Shown: piece by piece, positions 44,755 through 54,400 of the stretch
Layout of the letters: every line of letters begins with the position of its first letter
How positions within the stretch are numbered: position 1 is the first letter of the stretch
Assembly: GCF_900155985.1 (NCBI RefSeq)
Contig: NZ_FTMA01000005.1
Coordinates: 62,001-126,000 of the forward strand
Direction of reading: 5' to 3'
DNA: 64,000 bases
Origin: Maribacter ulvicola
Lineage (GTDB): Bacteria > Bacteroidota > Bacteroidia > Flavobacteriales > Flavobacteriaceae
Position numbers and translations under genes: made by a program
The notes under the pieces: model-generated
Databases searched by the model: none
Seen by the model: the letters and a program-made list of their open reading frames with translations, nothing else
Told to the model about the DNA's origin: nothing

Positions 44755-45681
44755 ATGAACAAAAACGAAATTAAAGTATTTTGTCCTGCAACAGTTGCAA
44801 ACGTTTCATGCGGGTTTGATGTTCTAGGCGTAGCCTTAGATTCTGTAGGTGATGAAATGATAGTTAGAAAAGTACCTCAAAAGGGTATTAAAATCACCAA
44901 ACTTACTGGACAGGATTTACCTAAAGAGACCTTAAATAATGTTGCTGGTGTTGCCGGTAACGCATTTTTATTAGCTTCTGACTACGATGGTGGGTTTGAG
45001 ATTGAAATCGATAAAAAAATTAAGCCAGGTAGTGGTATAGGTAGTAGCGCGGCTAGTTCTGCGGGTGCCGTTTGGGCCATGAATCACTTATTAGGAAACC
45101 CTTTCAGTAAAACTGAATTGGTAAAATTTGCCATGGAAGGTGAACGTTTGGCAAGTGATGTAGCCCACGCAGACAATGTGGCTCCTGCCCTATTTGGTGG
45201 TTTTACACTTGTGCGTAGCTATAGCCCGTTAGACATTATTGATATTCCTGCACCGTCAGAATTATATATAACCATAATCCATCCGCAGATAGAAATAAAA
45301 ACTTCAGATTCTAGAAAGATTTTGAAAACGACTATTTCTATGGAAACCGGCATTAAACAATGGGGAAATGTTGGCGGCTTAGTAGCAGGACTTTTCAAAA
45401 AAGATTATGATTTAATAGGTCGTTCTCTTGAAGATCATATTGTTGAACCAATACGTTCTATCTTAATTCCTGGTTTTGATGAAGTTAAAAAAGTGTCTTT
45501 AGAAGCTGGTGCACTAGGTTCTGGAATTTCAGGGTCTGGACCATCAATTTTTGCATTTAGCAAAGGGGAAGTAACGGCTACAAAAGTTGGCGATGCCATG
45601 AAAACCGTTTACAACAAAATTGGCATTGATTACGAAATTCATGTCTCTAAAATAAATAGGGAAGGTGTTAAACTTTTATAA
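44755..45681 (+). CDS. thrB: homoserine kinase
   Basis: 308-residue GHMP kinase that phosphorylates homoserine. The N-terminal KVFCPATVANVSCGFDVLG, the ATP loop KIKPGSGIGSSAASSAGAVW and the C-terminal GAGALGSGISGSGPSIFAF-type motif are diagnostic. It begins 23 bp after the thrA stop. Confidence 0.96.
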   Translation: MNKNEIKVFCPATVANVSCGFDVLGVALDSVGDEMIVRKVPQKGIKITKLTGQDLPKETLNNVAGVAGNAFLLASDYDGGFEIEIDKKIKPGSGIGSSAASSAGAVWAMNHLLGNPFSKTELVKFAMEGERLASDVAHADNVAPALFGGFTLVRSYSPLDIIDIPAPSELYITIIHPQIEIKTSDSRKILKTTISMETGIKQWGNVGGLVAGLFKKDYDLIGRSLEDHIVEPIRSILIPGFDEVKKVSLEAGALGSGISGSGPSIFAFSKGEVTATKVGDAMKTVYNKIGIDYEIHVSKINREGVKLL

Positions 45682-45720
45682 GTTTAAATGTCCTTACATT
45701 AACCGTTAAAAAATTACATC

Positions 45721-47016
45721 TTGAAATTCTATAGTTTAAATAACAAAGCACCTAAAGTTTCTTTTGACACTGCGGTTATTAATGGCATTGCCCCAGACAA
45801 AGGCTTATATTTTCCTGAAGAAATTACTCCGTTACCTAAATCTTTTTTCGAAGAAATTGAAAACCTTTCTAACGAAAACATTGCGTTTACCGCAATTCGT
45901 CAATTCGTAACAGAAGTGGTGCCAGATGATGTATTGAAAGACATTTTAAAGGAAGTATTAGATTTTAATTTTCCCGTTGTTGATATTACAGATAACGTAG
46001 GAACTTTAGAACTCTTTCATGGACCAACCATGGCTTTTAAAGATGTTGGCGCTCGTTTTATGGCACAATGTTTAGGCTATTTCTCTAGAGCTACAAAAAG
46101 CGAAGTTACCGTTCTAGTAGCTACCTCTGGCGATACCGGTGGCGCTGTAGCAAACGGATTTTTAGGTGTTGACGGTGTTAATGTTGTTATTCTTTATCCA
46201 AGTGGTAAAGTGAGTGACATCCAAGAACGACAACTAACTACCTTAGGGCAAAATATTACAGCGCTTGAAGTTGATGGTATGTTCGATGATTGCCAAGCAA
46301 TGGTAAAAAATGCTTTTTTGGACAAGGAGCTGCTTGACCATATGAAATTAACTTCTGCCAACTCCATTAATGTGGCTCGTTGGTTACCGCAACTATTCTA
46401 CTTCCTTTTTGCATACAAGCAAGCGAAATCAAAAGGTAAGGAAATTGTATTCGCTGTACCTTCAGGTAATTTTGGTAATATTTGTGCGGGCTTAATGGCA
46501 CAACGGTTAGGTATGCCGGTAAAATACTTTGTAGCTGCAACCAATGTTAATGACACTGTACCACAGTTTATGCTAACTAAACAATACACGCCTAAACCAT
46601 CTACCGCAACAATTTCTAATGCAATGGATGTTGGTGACCCTAGTAATTTCATTAGAATTAGGCATTTGTTTAAAGATGATTTTGATGCCTTAAAAGAAAA
46701 CCTTTCTTCTTATGCTTTTACAGATGAGCAGACCAAGGAAGCCTTAAAGGAAATTTACAATATTAATGGATACATTCCTGATCCGCATGGCGCTGTTGGA
46801 TATTTAGGCCTTAAAAAATACCAAGAACAACATCCTGATACGTATGGTATATTCTTGGAAACTGCTCACCCGGTTAAATTTTTAGATATTGTTGAGGAAA
46901 CCCTAAATGAGAAATTAGAAATTCCGTCGCAAATAGAAAAAGTAATGGGTAAAACTAAAAAATCGACTAAGATTTCAACCTATGAAGGACTTAAGGATTT
47001 TCTTTTAAAATCTTAG
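45721..47016 (+). CDS. thrC: threonine synthase
   Basis: 431-residue PLP enzyme converting O-phosphohomoserine to threonine. The PLP Lys is in GPTMAFKDVGARF (about residue 107), the phosphate-binding loop is VATSGDTGGAVANGF, and the C-terminal part has TAHPVKFLD. The start is TTG at 45721: translation from it gives MKFYSLNNKAPKVSF, which matches the family N-terminus, and no in-frame ATG lies nearby, so a rare start codon is likely real. It ends the thr operon, 39 bp after thrB. Confidence 0.95.
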   Translation: MKFYSLNNKAPKVSFDTAVINGIAPDKGLYFPEEITPLPKSFFEEIENLSNENIAFTAIRQFVTEVVPDDVLKDILKEVLDFNFPVVDITDNVGTLELFHGPTMAFKDVGARFMAQCLGYFSRATKSEVTVLVATSGDTGGAVANGFLGVDGVNVVILYPSGKVSDIQERQLTTLGQNITALEVDGMFDDCQAMVKNAFLDKELLDHMKLTSANSINVARWLPQLFYFLFAYKQAKSKGKEIVFAVPSGNFGNICAGLMAQRLGMPVKYFVAATNVNDTVPQFMLTKQYTPKPSTATISNAMDVGDPSNFIRIRHLFKDDFDALKENLSSYAFTDEQTKEALKEIYNINGYIPDPHGAVGYLGLKKYQEQHPDTYGIFLETAHPVKFLDIVEETLNEKLEIPSQIEKVMGKTKKSTKISTYEGLKDFLLKS

Positions 47017-47065
47017 TCCTCAATTAAAGATTACAATATTTTCCCAAATGAAGGTCTAGCCACAT

Positions 47066-47093
47066 TTGCTTCTATTTATTTTCAATAAATTTG
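47066..47093 (+). promoter_or_regulatory. gcvT promoter
   Basis: TTG (47066-47068, in ATTTG), 17-bp spacer, TAAATTTG (47086-47093), an exact -7 match, 22 bp before the gcvT ATG. No glycine riboswitch is seen in the short leader. Confidence 0.65.
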
Positions 47094-47115
47094 TATTGTC
47101 AATAAACAGAAGAAG

Positions 47116-48201
47116 ATGAAAAATACTGCGCTTACTACAGCACACGAATCCCTTGGTGCCAAAATGGTTCCATTTGCCGGTTATAACATGCCCGTTTCTT
47201 ACGAAGGTGTAAATGCCGAACATGAAACAGTACGTAACGCTGTTGGAGTTTTTGATGTATCGCACATGGGCGAATTTTTAATTTCCGGACCCAATGCGTT
47301 AAATCTAATTCAAAAAGTATCCTCAAACGACGCCTCTAAATTGACCATTGGAAAAGCACAATATAGCTGCTTACCTAATGAAACTGGTGGCATAGTAGAT
47401 GACTTAATCATTTACAAAATAAAAGAAGAACAATACTTATTGGTCGTAAATGCCTCTAATATTGAAAAAGACTGGAATCATATTTCATCTTACAACACAG
47501 ATTTAAATGCAGATATGCAAAATATCTCTGAGGGATATTCGCTTTTGGCCATTCAAGGTCCTAAAGCAGTTGAAGCTATGCAATCCTTGACCTCTGTTGA
47601 TTTAGCTACTATTAAATTCTACCATTTTGAAGTTGCTGATTTTGCAGGTATAGACCATGTAATAATTTCTGCCACTGGATATACAGGTTCTGGCGGATTT
47701 GAAATTTATTGTAAAAATGAGGAGGTAAAACAAATATGGGACAAGGTATTTGAAGCGGGAGCAGATTTTGGAATAAAACCAATAGGACTAGCGGCAAGAG
47801 ATACCTTACGCCTAGAAATGGGATATTGTCTTTACGGAAATGATATTGACGATAACACCTCCCCTTTTGAAGCTGGTTTAGGATGGGTAACAAAATTCTC
47901 CAAAGAATTTGTAAACTCTCAAGCTTTGGAAAAAGAAAAACAACAAGGACCGGCACGAAAATTGATAGCGTTTGAATTGGATGATCGCGGAATTCCAAGA
48001 CATGGTTACGATATTGTTGATGAAAATGGAAAAACTATAGGTTTAGTAACCTCGGGGACCATGTCACCTTCAATGGGAACCGGAATAGGATTAGGTTATG
48101 TTCCTCCAATTTTTACAGCAGTAGGCAGTAAAATAAATATCCAAATTCGGAAGAAAGCAGTATCGGCAACTGTAGTAAAATTACCATTTTACAAAAAGTA
48201 A
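47116..48201 (+). CDS. gcvT: aminomethyltransferase, glycine cleavage T protein
   Basis: 361-residue tetrahydrofolate-dependent T protein of the glycine cleavage system, releasing ammonia and forming methylene-THF from the aminomethyl-lipoyl H protein. Typical motifs are [15 protein letters not shown] at the start, [24 protein letters not shown] with [15 protein letters not shown], and [19 protein letters not shown] at the end. The other gcv genes are not here, which is common in flavobacteria. The next gene starts at the base after its stop. Confidence 0.96.
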   Translation: MKNTALTTAHESLGAKMVPFAGYNMPVSYEGVNAEHETVRNAVGVFDVSHMGEFLISGPNALNLIQKVSSNDASKLTIGKAQYSCLPNETGGIVDDLIIYKIKEEQYLLVVNASNIEKDWNHISSYNTDLNADMQNISEGYSLLAIQGPKAVEAMQSLTSVDLATIKFYHFEVADFAGIDHVIISATGYTGSGGFEIYCKNEEVKQIWDKVFEAGADFGIKPIGLAARDTLRLEMGYCLYGNDIDDNTSPFEAGLGWVTKFSKEFVNSQALEKEKQQGPARKLIAFELDDRGIPRHGYDIVDENGKTIGLVTSGTMSPSMGTGIGLGYVPPIFTAVGSKINIQIRKKAVSATVVKLPFYKK

Positions 48202-49116
48202 ATGATAGATTTTCAAAGTATTCTTACCTCTATTAATGAAGCCGTAATTCATGAAAAAGATAAAGGTAAGATTGCAGACTATATACCAGAATTAGCCAAA
48301 ATTGATATCAATAATTTTGGCATTCATCTTATAGATAGCCAACAAGAAAACTATGCTGCCGGTAATTCAGATGAACAATTTTCCATACAAAGTATTTCTA
48401 AAGTTCTAAGCCTGTCCATGGTATTGGGACTTATTGGTGAAAAAGTTTGGAAACGTGTAGATGTTGAACCTTCTGGAGACCCGTTTAACCATCTATCGTT
48501 GTTAGAATTGGAAAATGGAATTCCTAGAAATCCGTTGATCAATCCCGGAGCTATTGTCATTGCGGATATTTTGGTCTCTCAATTAGAAAATCCTAAAGAA
48601 GAATTTTTAGCGTTCGTTCAAAATATAGCCAACGACTATACTATTGATTATGATAAAGAGGTAGCGAAGTCCGAAAAACGTACAGGGTTCATGAATTTTG
48701 CAGCAGCCAACCTTTTAAAATCGTATGATAATTTAAATAATGATGTAGATGTAGTCTTAGACTTTTATTTTCACCAATGTTCACTTTCAATGAGCTGTGC
48801 ACAATTAACACATATCTTTTATATGTTTATGAACCATGGTAAATGTAGAAGAAACAAAGCATACCTGACATTATCTCAAGTAAAACGGATTAATGCTATT
48901 ATGCTTACATGCGGATTCTATGATGAAGCCGGTGAATTTGCTTTTGAAGTTGGTCTACCTGGTAAGAGTGGCGTTGGTGGCGGTATTGTTGCATTACTAC
49001 CAAATAAATTCTGCGTTGCTACATGGTCTCCAGGACTCAACCCTAAAGGGAATTCTAAATTAGGAATGTTAGCCCTAGAAAAATTAACTACACAAACAGA
49101 ACTTTCTATTTTTTGA
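48202..49116 (+). CDS. glsA: glutaminase (class A)
   Basis: 304-residue serine-dependent glutaminase, hydrolysing glutamine to glutamate and ammonia. The beta-lactamase-like S-x-x-K is in FSIQSISKVLSLSM; NPLINPGAIV, NFAAANLLKSYDN and GKSGVGGGIVALLP are family signatures. It directly follows gcvT (TAA-ATG adjacency) and its stop overlaps the TTG start of the next gene, so gcvT-glsA-epimerase are translated from one message. Confidence 0.95.
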   Translation: MIDFQSILTSINEAVIHEKDKGKIADYIPELAKIDINNFGIHLIDSQQENYAAGNSDEQFSIQSISKVLSLSMVLGLIGEKVWKRVDVEPSGDPFNHLSLLELENGIPRNPLINPGAIVIADILVSQLENPKEEFLAFVQNIANDYTIDYDKEVAKSEKRTGFMNFAAANLLKSYDNLNNDVDVVLDFYFHQCSLSMSCAQLTHIFYMFMNHGKCRRNKAYLTLSQVKRINAIMLTCGFYDEAGEFAFEVGLPGKSGVGGGIVALLPNKFCVATWSPGLNPKGNSKLGMLALEKLTTQTELSIF

Positions 49117-49940
49117 AATTAGACTCTAAAAAAATATTGATTCTTGGCGGAAGCGGATTCATAGGTAATGCTATTTACAAAGAGCTTTGTAATTATTTTG
49201 ATACCTATGGCACCTATTGCCATGCTGCAAATTCATTTTCATCTAACAAACAGTTTGTACATTACAATCTGGAGGAAGATGATATTGTTGAAGTTTTAGA
49301 AGAAGTTAAGCCACAAATCATTGTTTCTGCTCTACGGGGAAATTTTGCAGCCTTGGTTATTGCCCATAATCATATTGCCGAGTACATTTTAAAAGAAGAT
49401 TGTAAAGTTTACTTTATTTCATCTGCCAATGTTTTTGATGCCTATAGCAAATATCCATCATACGAAATGGATAAAACTTTATCTGAAAGTGTATATGGAA
49501 GGCTAAAAATCAAAATCGAAAATATGCTGCTCAGATTACCAAAAGATAAAATGGCTATCTTAAGAGTACCTATGGTCTTTGGTAACAGCTCTCCAAGAGT
49601 GAAGGTTATGAAAAAAGCCATTATAGCCAATGAACCTGTAGAGGTTTTTCCTAATTTGATATTAAATGTTACCAATGATGATAAGCTAACCCAGCAAATT
49701 CATTATCTTATAAATAGAAATAAAACAGGTATCTATCATTTAGGAAGTAATGACTTAACACATCACGAAGATTTTATAAAGGAAATATTGGAACGTGTTG
49801 GCAATTTTAACCCTATTATAAAAAGAGTGTATACGACCAATGAAGATAGATATTTGGCCGTTTTACCAAAAACTAATACATTACCTAAAAATTTACAGTT
49901 TACTTTTCAAGATATTATTGACCATCATGTTTTAAATTAG
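49113..49940 (+). CDS. NAD(P)-dependent epimerase/reductase (RmlD-like SDR)
   Basis: 275-residue extended short-chain dehydrogenase. The Rossmann loop is ILILGGSGFIGNAIY near the start. The YxxxK motif is not as clear as in sugar epimerases: SESVYGRLKIKIENML gives Y-x-x-L-K, compatible with RmlD-type dTDP-4-dehydrorhamnose reductase relatives. The start is TTG overlapping the glsA stop (TTGA), with no better ATG, which suggests coupling. Substrate unknown; it is not in a sugar-nucleotide operon. Confidence 0.8.
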   Translation: MKLDSKKILILGGSGFIGNAIYKELCNYFDTYGTYCHAANSFSSNKQFVHYNLEEDDIVEVLEEVKPQIIVSALRGNFAALVIAHNHIAEYILKEDCKVYFISSANVFDAYSKYPSYEMDKTLSESVYGRLKIKIENMLLRLPKDKMAILRVPMVFGNSSPRVKVMKKAIIANEPVEVFPNLILNVTNDDKLTQQIHYLINRNKTGIYHLGSNDLTHHEDFIKEILERVGNFNPIIKRVYTTNEDRYLAVLPKTNTLPKNLQFTFQDIIDHHVLN

Positions 49941-49948
49941 TAGCAATT

Positions 49949-50248
49949 ATGAAAGAAATGGAAAAATTTACAGACGAGCAAATAGCGGATTATTTGGGTC
50001 AACTTGACGGATGGGAATTTGTGGATGGTGCCATAGAAACCACATTTGAATTTAAAAATTTTAAAGAGGCCTTTTCCGTAATGACAAGAATTGCATTTGA
50101 GTGTGAAGCCCAAGGTCATCACCCAGATTGGAGCAACGTTTATAACACCTTAAATATTCGTTTAAACACTCACGATGCTAATGGTGTAACCGAAAAAGAT
50201 TTTGTTCTGGCTAGAACTATAGAAGATATTATAGAAAGTGAATTTTAA
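49949..50248 (+). CDS. 4a-hydroxytetrahydrobiopterin dehydratase (pterin carbinolamine dehydratase)
   Basis: 99-residue PCD/DCoH fold protein. The active-site motif is CEAQGHHPDWSNVYNTL with the conserved His-His-Pro-x-Trp, and NTHDANGVTEKDFVLA completes the family pattern. It recycles the pterin cofactor of aromatic amino acid hydroxylases, or acts in molybdopterin-related metabolism in bacteria without them. 8 bp after the SDR gene, so end of the gcvT operon. Confidence 0.92.
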   Translation: MKEMEKFTDEQIADYLGQLDGWEFVDGAIETTFEFKNFKEAFSVMTRIAFECEAQGHHPDWSNVYNTLNIRLNTHDANGVTEKDFVLARTIEDIIESEF

Positions 50249-50344
50249 TAACCAATACTAATAGTTGAAAATGGTATTCACGGAATTCATTTAATGATTT
50301 CTGAACATTGACCGTTTTTGTACATTTGTTTAAAATAATTTACC

Positions 50345-51055
50345 ATGGGAAGAGCTTTTGAGTTTAGAAAAGCACGTAAAATGAAAAGATGGTCAGCAAT
50401 GTCCAAAGCCTTTACTCGTATAGGCAAAGATATAGTAATGGCCGTAAAAGAAGGCGGACCAGATCCTGATTCAAATTCAAGACTAAGAGCAGTTATACAA
50501 AACGCCAAGTCTGTTAACATGCCAAAAGACAATGTGGAACGCGCTATTAAAAGGGCGAGTGACAAAAGTCTTGGTGACTATAAAGAAGTTCTTTTTGAAG
50601 GATACGCTCCTCATGGTATTGCTGTATTGGTAGAAACAGCCACTGACAACAACACAAGAACTGTTGCCAATGTTAGAAGTTATTTCAATAAATGTAATGG
50701 TAACTTAGGTACTTCGGGCTCTGTTGAATTTATGTTTGATCATACTTGTAACTTCCGTATTCCAGCAGAAGGCTTAGACCCAGAAGAAATAGAGTTAGAA
50801 TTAATTGATTTTGGAGCAGAAGAAGTTTTCGTAGACGATGATGGTATTCTGATTTACGGCCCTTTTGAAAGTTTTGGTGCCCTACAAAAAGAATTGGAGA
50901 ACCGTGAAATTGAAATCTTATCATCAGGTTTTGAACGTATACCGCAAGTGACAAAAGCACTTAATGAGGAGGAAGCAGCAGATGTAGAAAAGCTTCTAGA
51001 AAAATTAGAAGAGGATGATGATGTGCAGAATGTATATCATTCTATGGAAGAATAA
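50345..51055 (+). CDS. yebC: YebC/PmpR family DNA-binding regulator
   Basis: 236-residue member of the YebC/TACO1 family. The N-terminal MGRAFEFRKARKMKRWSAMS is the flavobacterial form; AVKEGGPDPDSNSRLRAVIQ, KSVNMPKDNVERAIKRA and EVLFEGYAPHGIAVLVE are family signatures. YebC proteins act as transcription regulators or as translation factors relieving polyproline stalling; the present sequence does not decide. Followed by an intrinsic terminator. Confidence 0.95.
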   Translation: MGRAFEFRKARKMKRWSAMSKAFTRIGKDIVMAVKEGGPDPDSNSRLRAVIQNAKSVNMPKDNVERAIKRASDKSLGDYKEVLFEGYAPHGIAVLVETATDNNTRTVANVRSYFNKCNGNLGTSGSVEFMFDHTCNFRIPAEGLDPEEIELELIDFGAEEVFVDDDGILIYGPFESFGALQKELENREIEILSSGFERIPQVTKALNEEEAADVEKLLEKLEEDDDVQNVYHSMEE

Positions 51056-51076
51056 CAAAATTATCTAGTTCTAAGT

Positions 51077-51106
51077 AAAGCTACCTATATTGGTAGCTTT
51101 TTTTTA
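51077..51106 (+). terminator. intrinsic terminator of yebC
   Basis: AAAGCTACC (51077-51085) / GGTAGCTTT (51092-51100), loop of 6, followed by a T run, 22 bp after the stop. Confidence 0.92.
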
Positions 51107-51107
51107 T

Positions 51108-51209
51108 ATGAACAAGTTAATTAATCTACTTACTTGTTCAATGCTAATTTTATGTATAATCATTTTAACAATTTTCTGTATTTATAAATACTTACTCAAA
51201 ATCTTATAG
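51108..51209 (+). CDS. possible small hydrophobic peptide (33 aa)
   Basis: ATG at 51108 directly after the yebC terminator opens a 33-codon frame: MNKLINLLTCSMLILCIIIL followed by TIFCIYKYLLKIL. It is a single predicted membrane helix with a Lys near each end. A second terminator follows at 51339. No ribosome site or promoter is obvious and its low-complexity AT-rich DNA makes chance likely, so this is only a candidate. The rest of the 403-bp gap (51056-51458) shows nothing else. Confidence 0.25.
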   Translation: MNKLINLLTCSMLILCIIILTIFCIYKYLLKIL

Positions 51210-51338
51210 ATTTCGTTTCTATAATCCAAGTACCTATAAATAAAACACATGCCCCCTGGTATAACCCATTAACAGGAAGCTTTATTTCATTTTCACATAA
51301 CCGTAGTAATTGCTACAGTTAAAAACTATTTTAATTAC

Positions 51339-51366
51339 AAAAGCCACTCAAATGAGTGGCTTTTTC
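51339..51366 (+). terminator. intrinsic terminator downstream of the small ORF
   Basis: AAAGCCACTCA (51340-51350) / TGAGTGGCTTT (51353-51363), 11-bp stem, followed by further T. It points rightwards, although no annotated rightward gene lies between it and the yebC terminator; it could serve an RNA or the 33-codon frame. Confidence 0.8.
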
Positions 51367-51458
51367 TATGCTATCAATCTACATTTTTAAATTATACTAT
51401 TCTCTATGCTAATGAGGTTACAACGTATTTTAAATAATAATCACCAATTCTAAACCTA

Positions 51459-54400
51459 TTATTTCCTTATAATTTTTAAAGTTTCGGTTCCAAACACAGA
51501 AGTCATACGGACAAAGTAAAATCCTTTAGGTATTTCTCCTGTATTCAAATTAATATCATTATCGCCTTTCTTAAAAGCGTATATCCCAAAATCCTGAAGT
51601 TTTTGTCCAATACCATTGTACAATGATAGTGTTCCATTCATATTTAATGGAGACTCTATGTTAAGATTTAAATGATCCCTGAACGGTATAGGATAAGCTG
51701 TTAATTGTAACTGCGTTATAGATTTAAAACTATCTGTGCCGTTTGGACAAACATTGGCATGAAGCACTACATAGAATTTATCCGAATTCCCAACATTTAC
51801 ACTTTCAAATGTAAAGGTATTAAAGTCTCCCTCAATGGTATCGCTAAAAGGATACTGACCTGGAGCAGTAGTGAATCTACCGTTATTATCCGTTGGCAAA
51901 ATATCTGCACCTACATATAATTGGGCTACCGTTATTTTATAACCAGGTAAGGTAGAAACCATTACTTCTACAGCACTATTAGCATAAGTAACCTCAACAT
52001 TTCCTACCAGAGTGCCGTTAGATATAGTACACTGACCTGCTGCCGCATATAAATCCATTTCATAAGTACCATTGGTAGCTGGGAATTCATTCATCCACCC
52101 CCAACGATTTCCAGAGACATTAGGTATATCTACAAAACATGTTCTTACATTTTCATCTTTAGATCTAGCAAAAGCTGTTTCACATTGGTCAATAGCTCCT
52201 AAGTCGCAATCATTATTATTTTGATAAACATCCCAGTTACATGTTTGTGCGTTCCACTCAGCAGTTTCGTTACATGCTGTATTCGGTATTTCTGGCTGTT
52301 CACCCATAACATCCCAACGACATGTTTGCTCGTTCCATTCTGCTATTTGATAGCATTCTATCATAGGCTCCATGGCCTTCTCACCATTGATCTCCCAGTC
52401 GCAGATTTGATCGCTCCAGACCGCAGTTTGGTAACATAATGTACTAGGCATCTCTGGTTGTCCGTCCAAAATATCCCAAATACATGTAGCTTCATTCCAT
52501 ACAGCAGTTTCATAACATTCCGTTACTGGTTCCAAAGGTTTCTCTCCATAGATCTCCCAATCGCAGATCTGATCGCTCCAGACCACAGTCTGGTAGCAGA
52601 GTGTCATAGGCATCTCTGGCCGTTGTCCATCTATTATATTCCATGTACACGTAGTACCATTCCATTCTGCTGTTTGGTTGCATTCTGTTATTGGTTGCAA
52701 GGGTTGCTCACCAGAGATAATCCAACTACAGGTTTGCTCGTCCCAAACTGCAGATTGATAACATGCTGTCATTGGCTTATCAACTTTTATGCAGATAGTA
52801 TCATCACATGCATCTGGAATTCCATCATTATCCATATCCACATGGTCATCACCTTTATCACAGGTATCAAAACAATCTGCAACACCATCACTGTCCATAT
52901 CAAAACCTTCGTCTATCTGACCATCGCCATCGTTATCTATACCGTCACAAACCTCTTGGTTCGGTTCGGTAATTGATATACTACATTGAGATGTTGCCCC
53001 GGTAGCATCTGTAATGGTTACGTAATGGGTGCCAGAACCTAAATTATTATTTAATTGCTCTGTTGAACCATCGTCCCATACATAGGTGTGTGGTCTATAG
53101 CCACCGTTACCGTGAACCATGGCAGATCCATCCTTTGCGTCGTGCACACTAACATGGTTATAAAGGTTTATCCAACAGTACAGTTCTTTCGCTATATCTA
53201 TTTGAGCAATGCTGACACATCCTGCAGCATCGGTTACCGTAACGCTATGTATGCCATAAGTTATTTTAGTAGCGGTCTGGGTGGTCTCTCCATTGTCCCA
53301 TAGATACGTATAGTGGCCAGTACCTCCTTTCGGATATACTGTTGCAACGCCATCTGTAGTCTCATGGTCGGTGGTTAATTTAACTTGTACAATATTGGAC
53401 GTAAAGTCGTTACAGTTCCCAGTATTCGGCTCAGTAATAGTCACACTACATTGAGATGTTGCCCCCTTGGCATCGGTAATGATCACTTCATGAGATCCTA
53501 CCGTTAACGCCGTATTCAGCTCATCCGTAGAACCATCGCTCCAAAGATAGGTGAAAGGCTTAAAACCTCCATGTCCATGTACACGGGCAGCTCCATCCTT
53601 GCCGCCACGCACGCTAACATTTTGTACCAAATTGGTCCAACAATATAATTCTTTAGCTATATCTATCTGACAAGTGGTCTTACAACCGTTAGAATCGATG
53701 ACCGTTACACTATGCATACCATACGTTAATGCAGTAGCTGTCTGTGTTATTTCACCATTGTCCCATATATAGGTGAATTGATCCGTACCGCCTTCAGTAT
53801 TTACGGTGGCAACACCATCTGCCGTCAAATGATTTGTACTCAATACATCTTGTTGAATAGAACACACCAACGGTTGATTATTGGTAACCGTGAAGGTTTC
53901 CGAGGTCATCGTACACCCATTTTCATTAGTCACCTCTACGGTGTAGCTACCCTCCAGAGCGGTGATAGTCTGTGTAGTCTCCCCACTAGGAAACCATAGG
54001 TAACTGGAATACCCCGCACCGGCATCAAGGACCACCCCATCACCGTCATGGCAATAGCTTTTATTTCCTTCAATTTCAACTAAAGGTGTAGGATTCACCG
54101 TCAAGGTCGCCACTTCACTAATAACCGAACAATCATCGGTATCATCGTCTGGAGTACCGTTGTCCGAAGTTACTATGACCCTATACTGGTTGCCATTTGC
54201 TATTGTACCTGGTCCTGTGAAAAGCCAGTTTGGCAAGTCTCTATTTAAATTGGAAAAACTACCAGTACCTTGAAAATTTAATTGCCATTGATAGCTCAAA
54301 ATACCATTACCAGTAGCCTTTATAAAAATCTCCCCTTCATTACCACTACATAATGATATATCTAGAGGTTGTGTTTCAATGGCTACGCTGCACGGTTCTA

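Noticed and set aside
52215-52775. Regularly spaced repeats as a CRISPR array
   Set aside because: The repeats are in frame within the adhesin gene, degenerate at DNA level and code for Cys/Trp units; there are no unique spacers.
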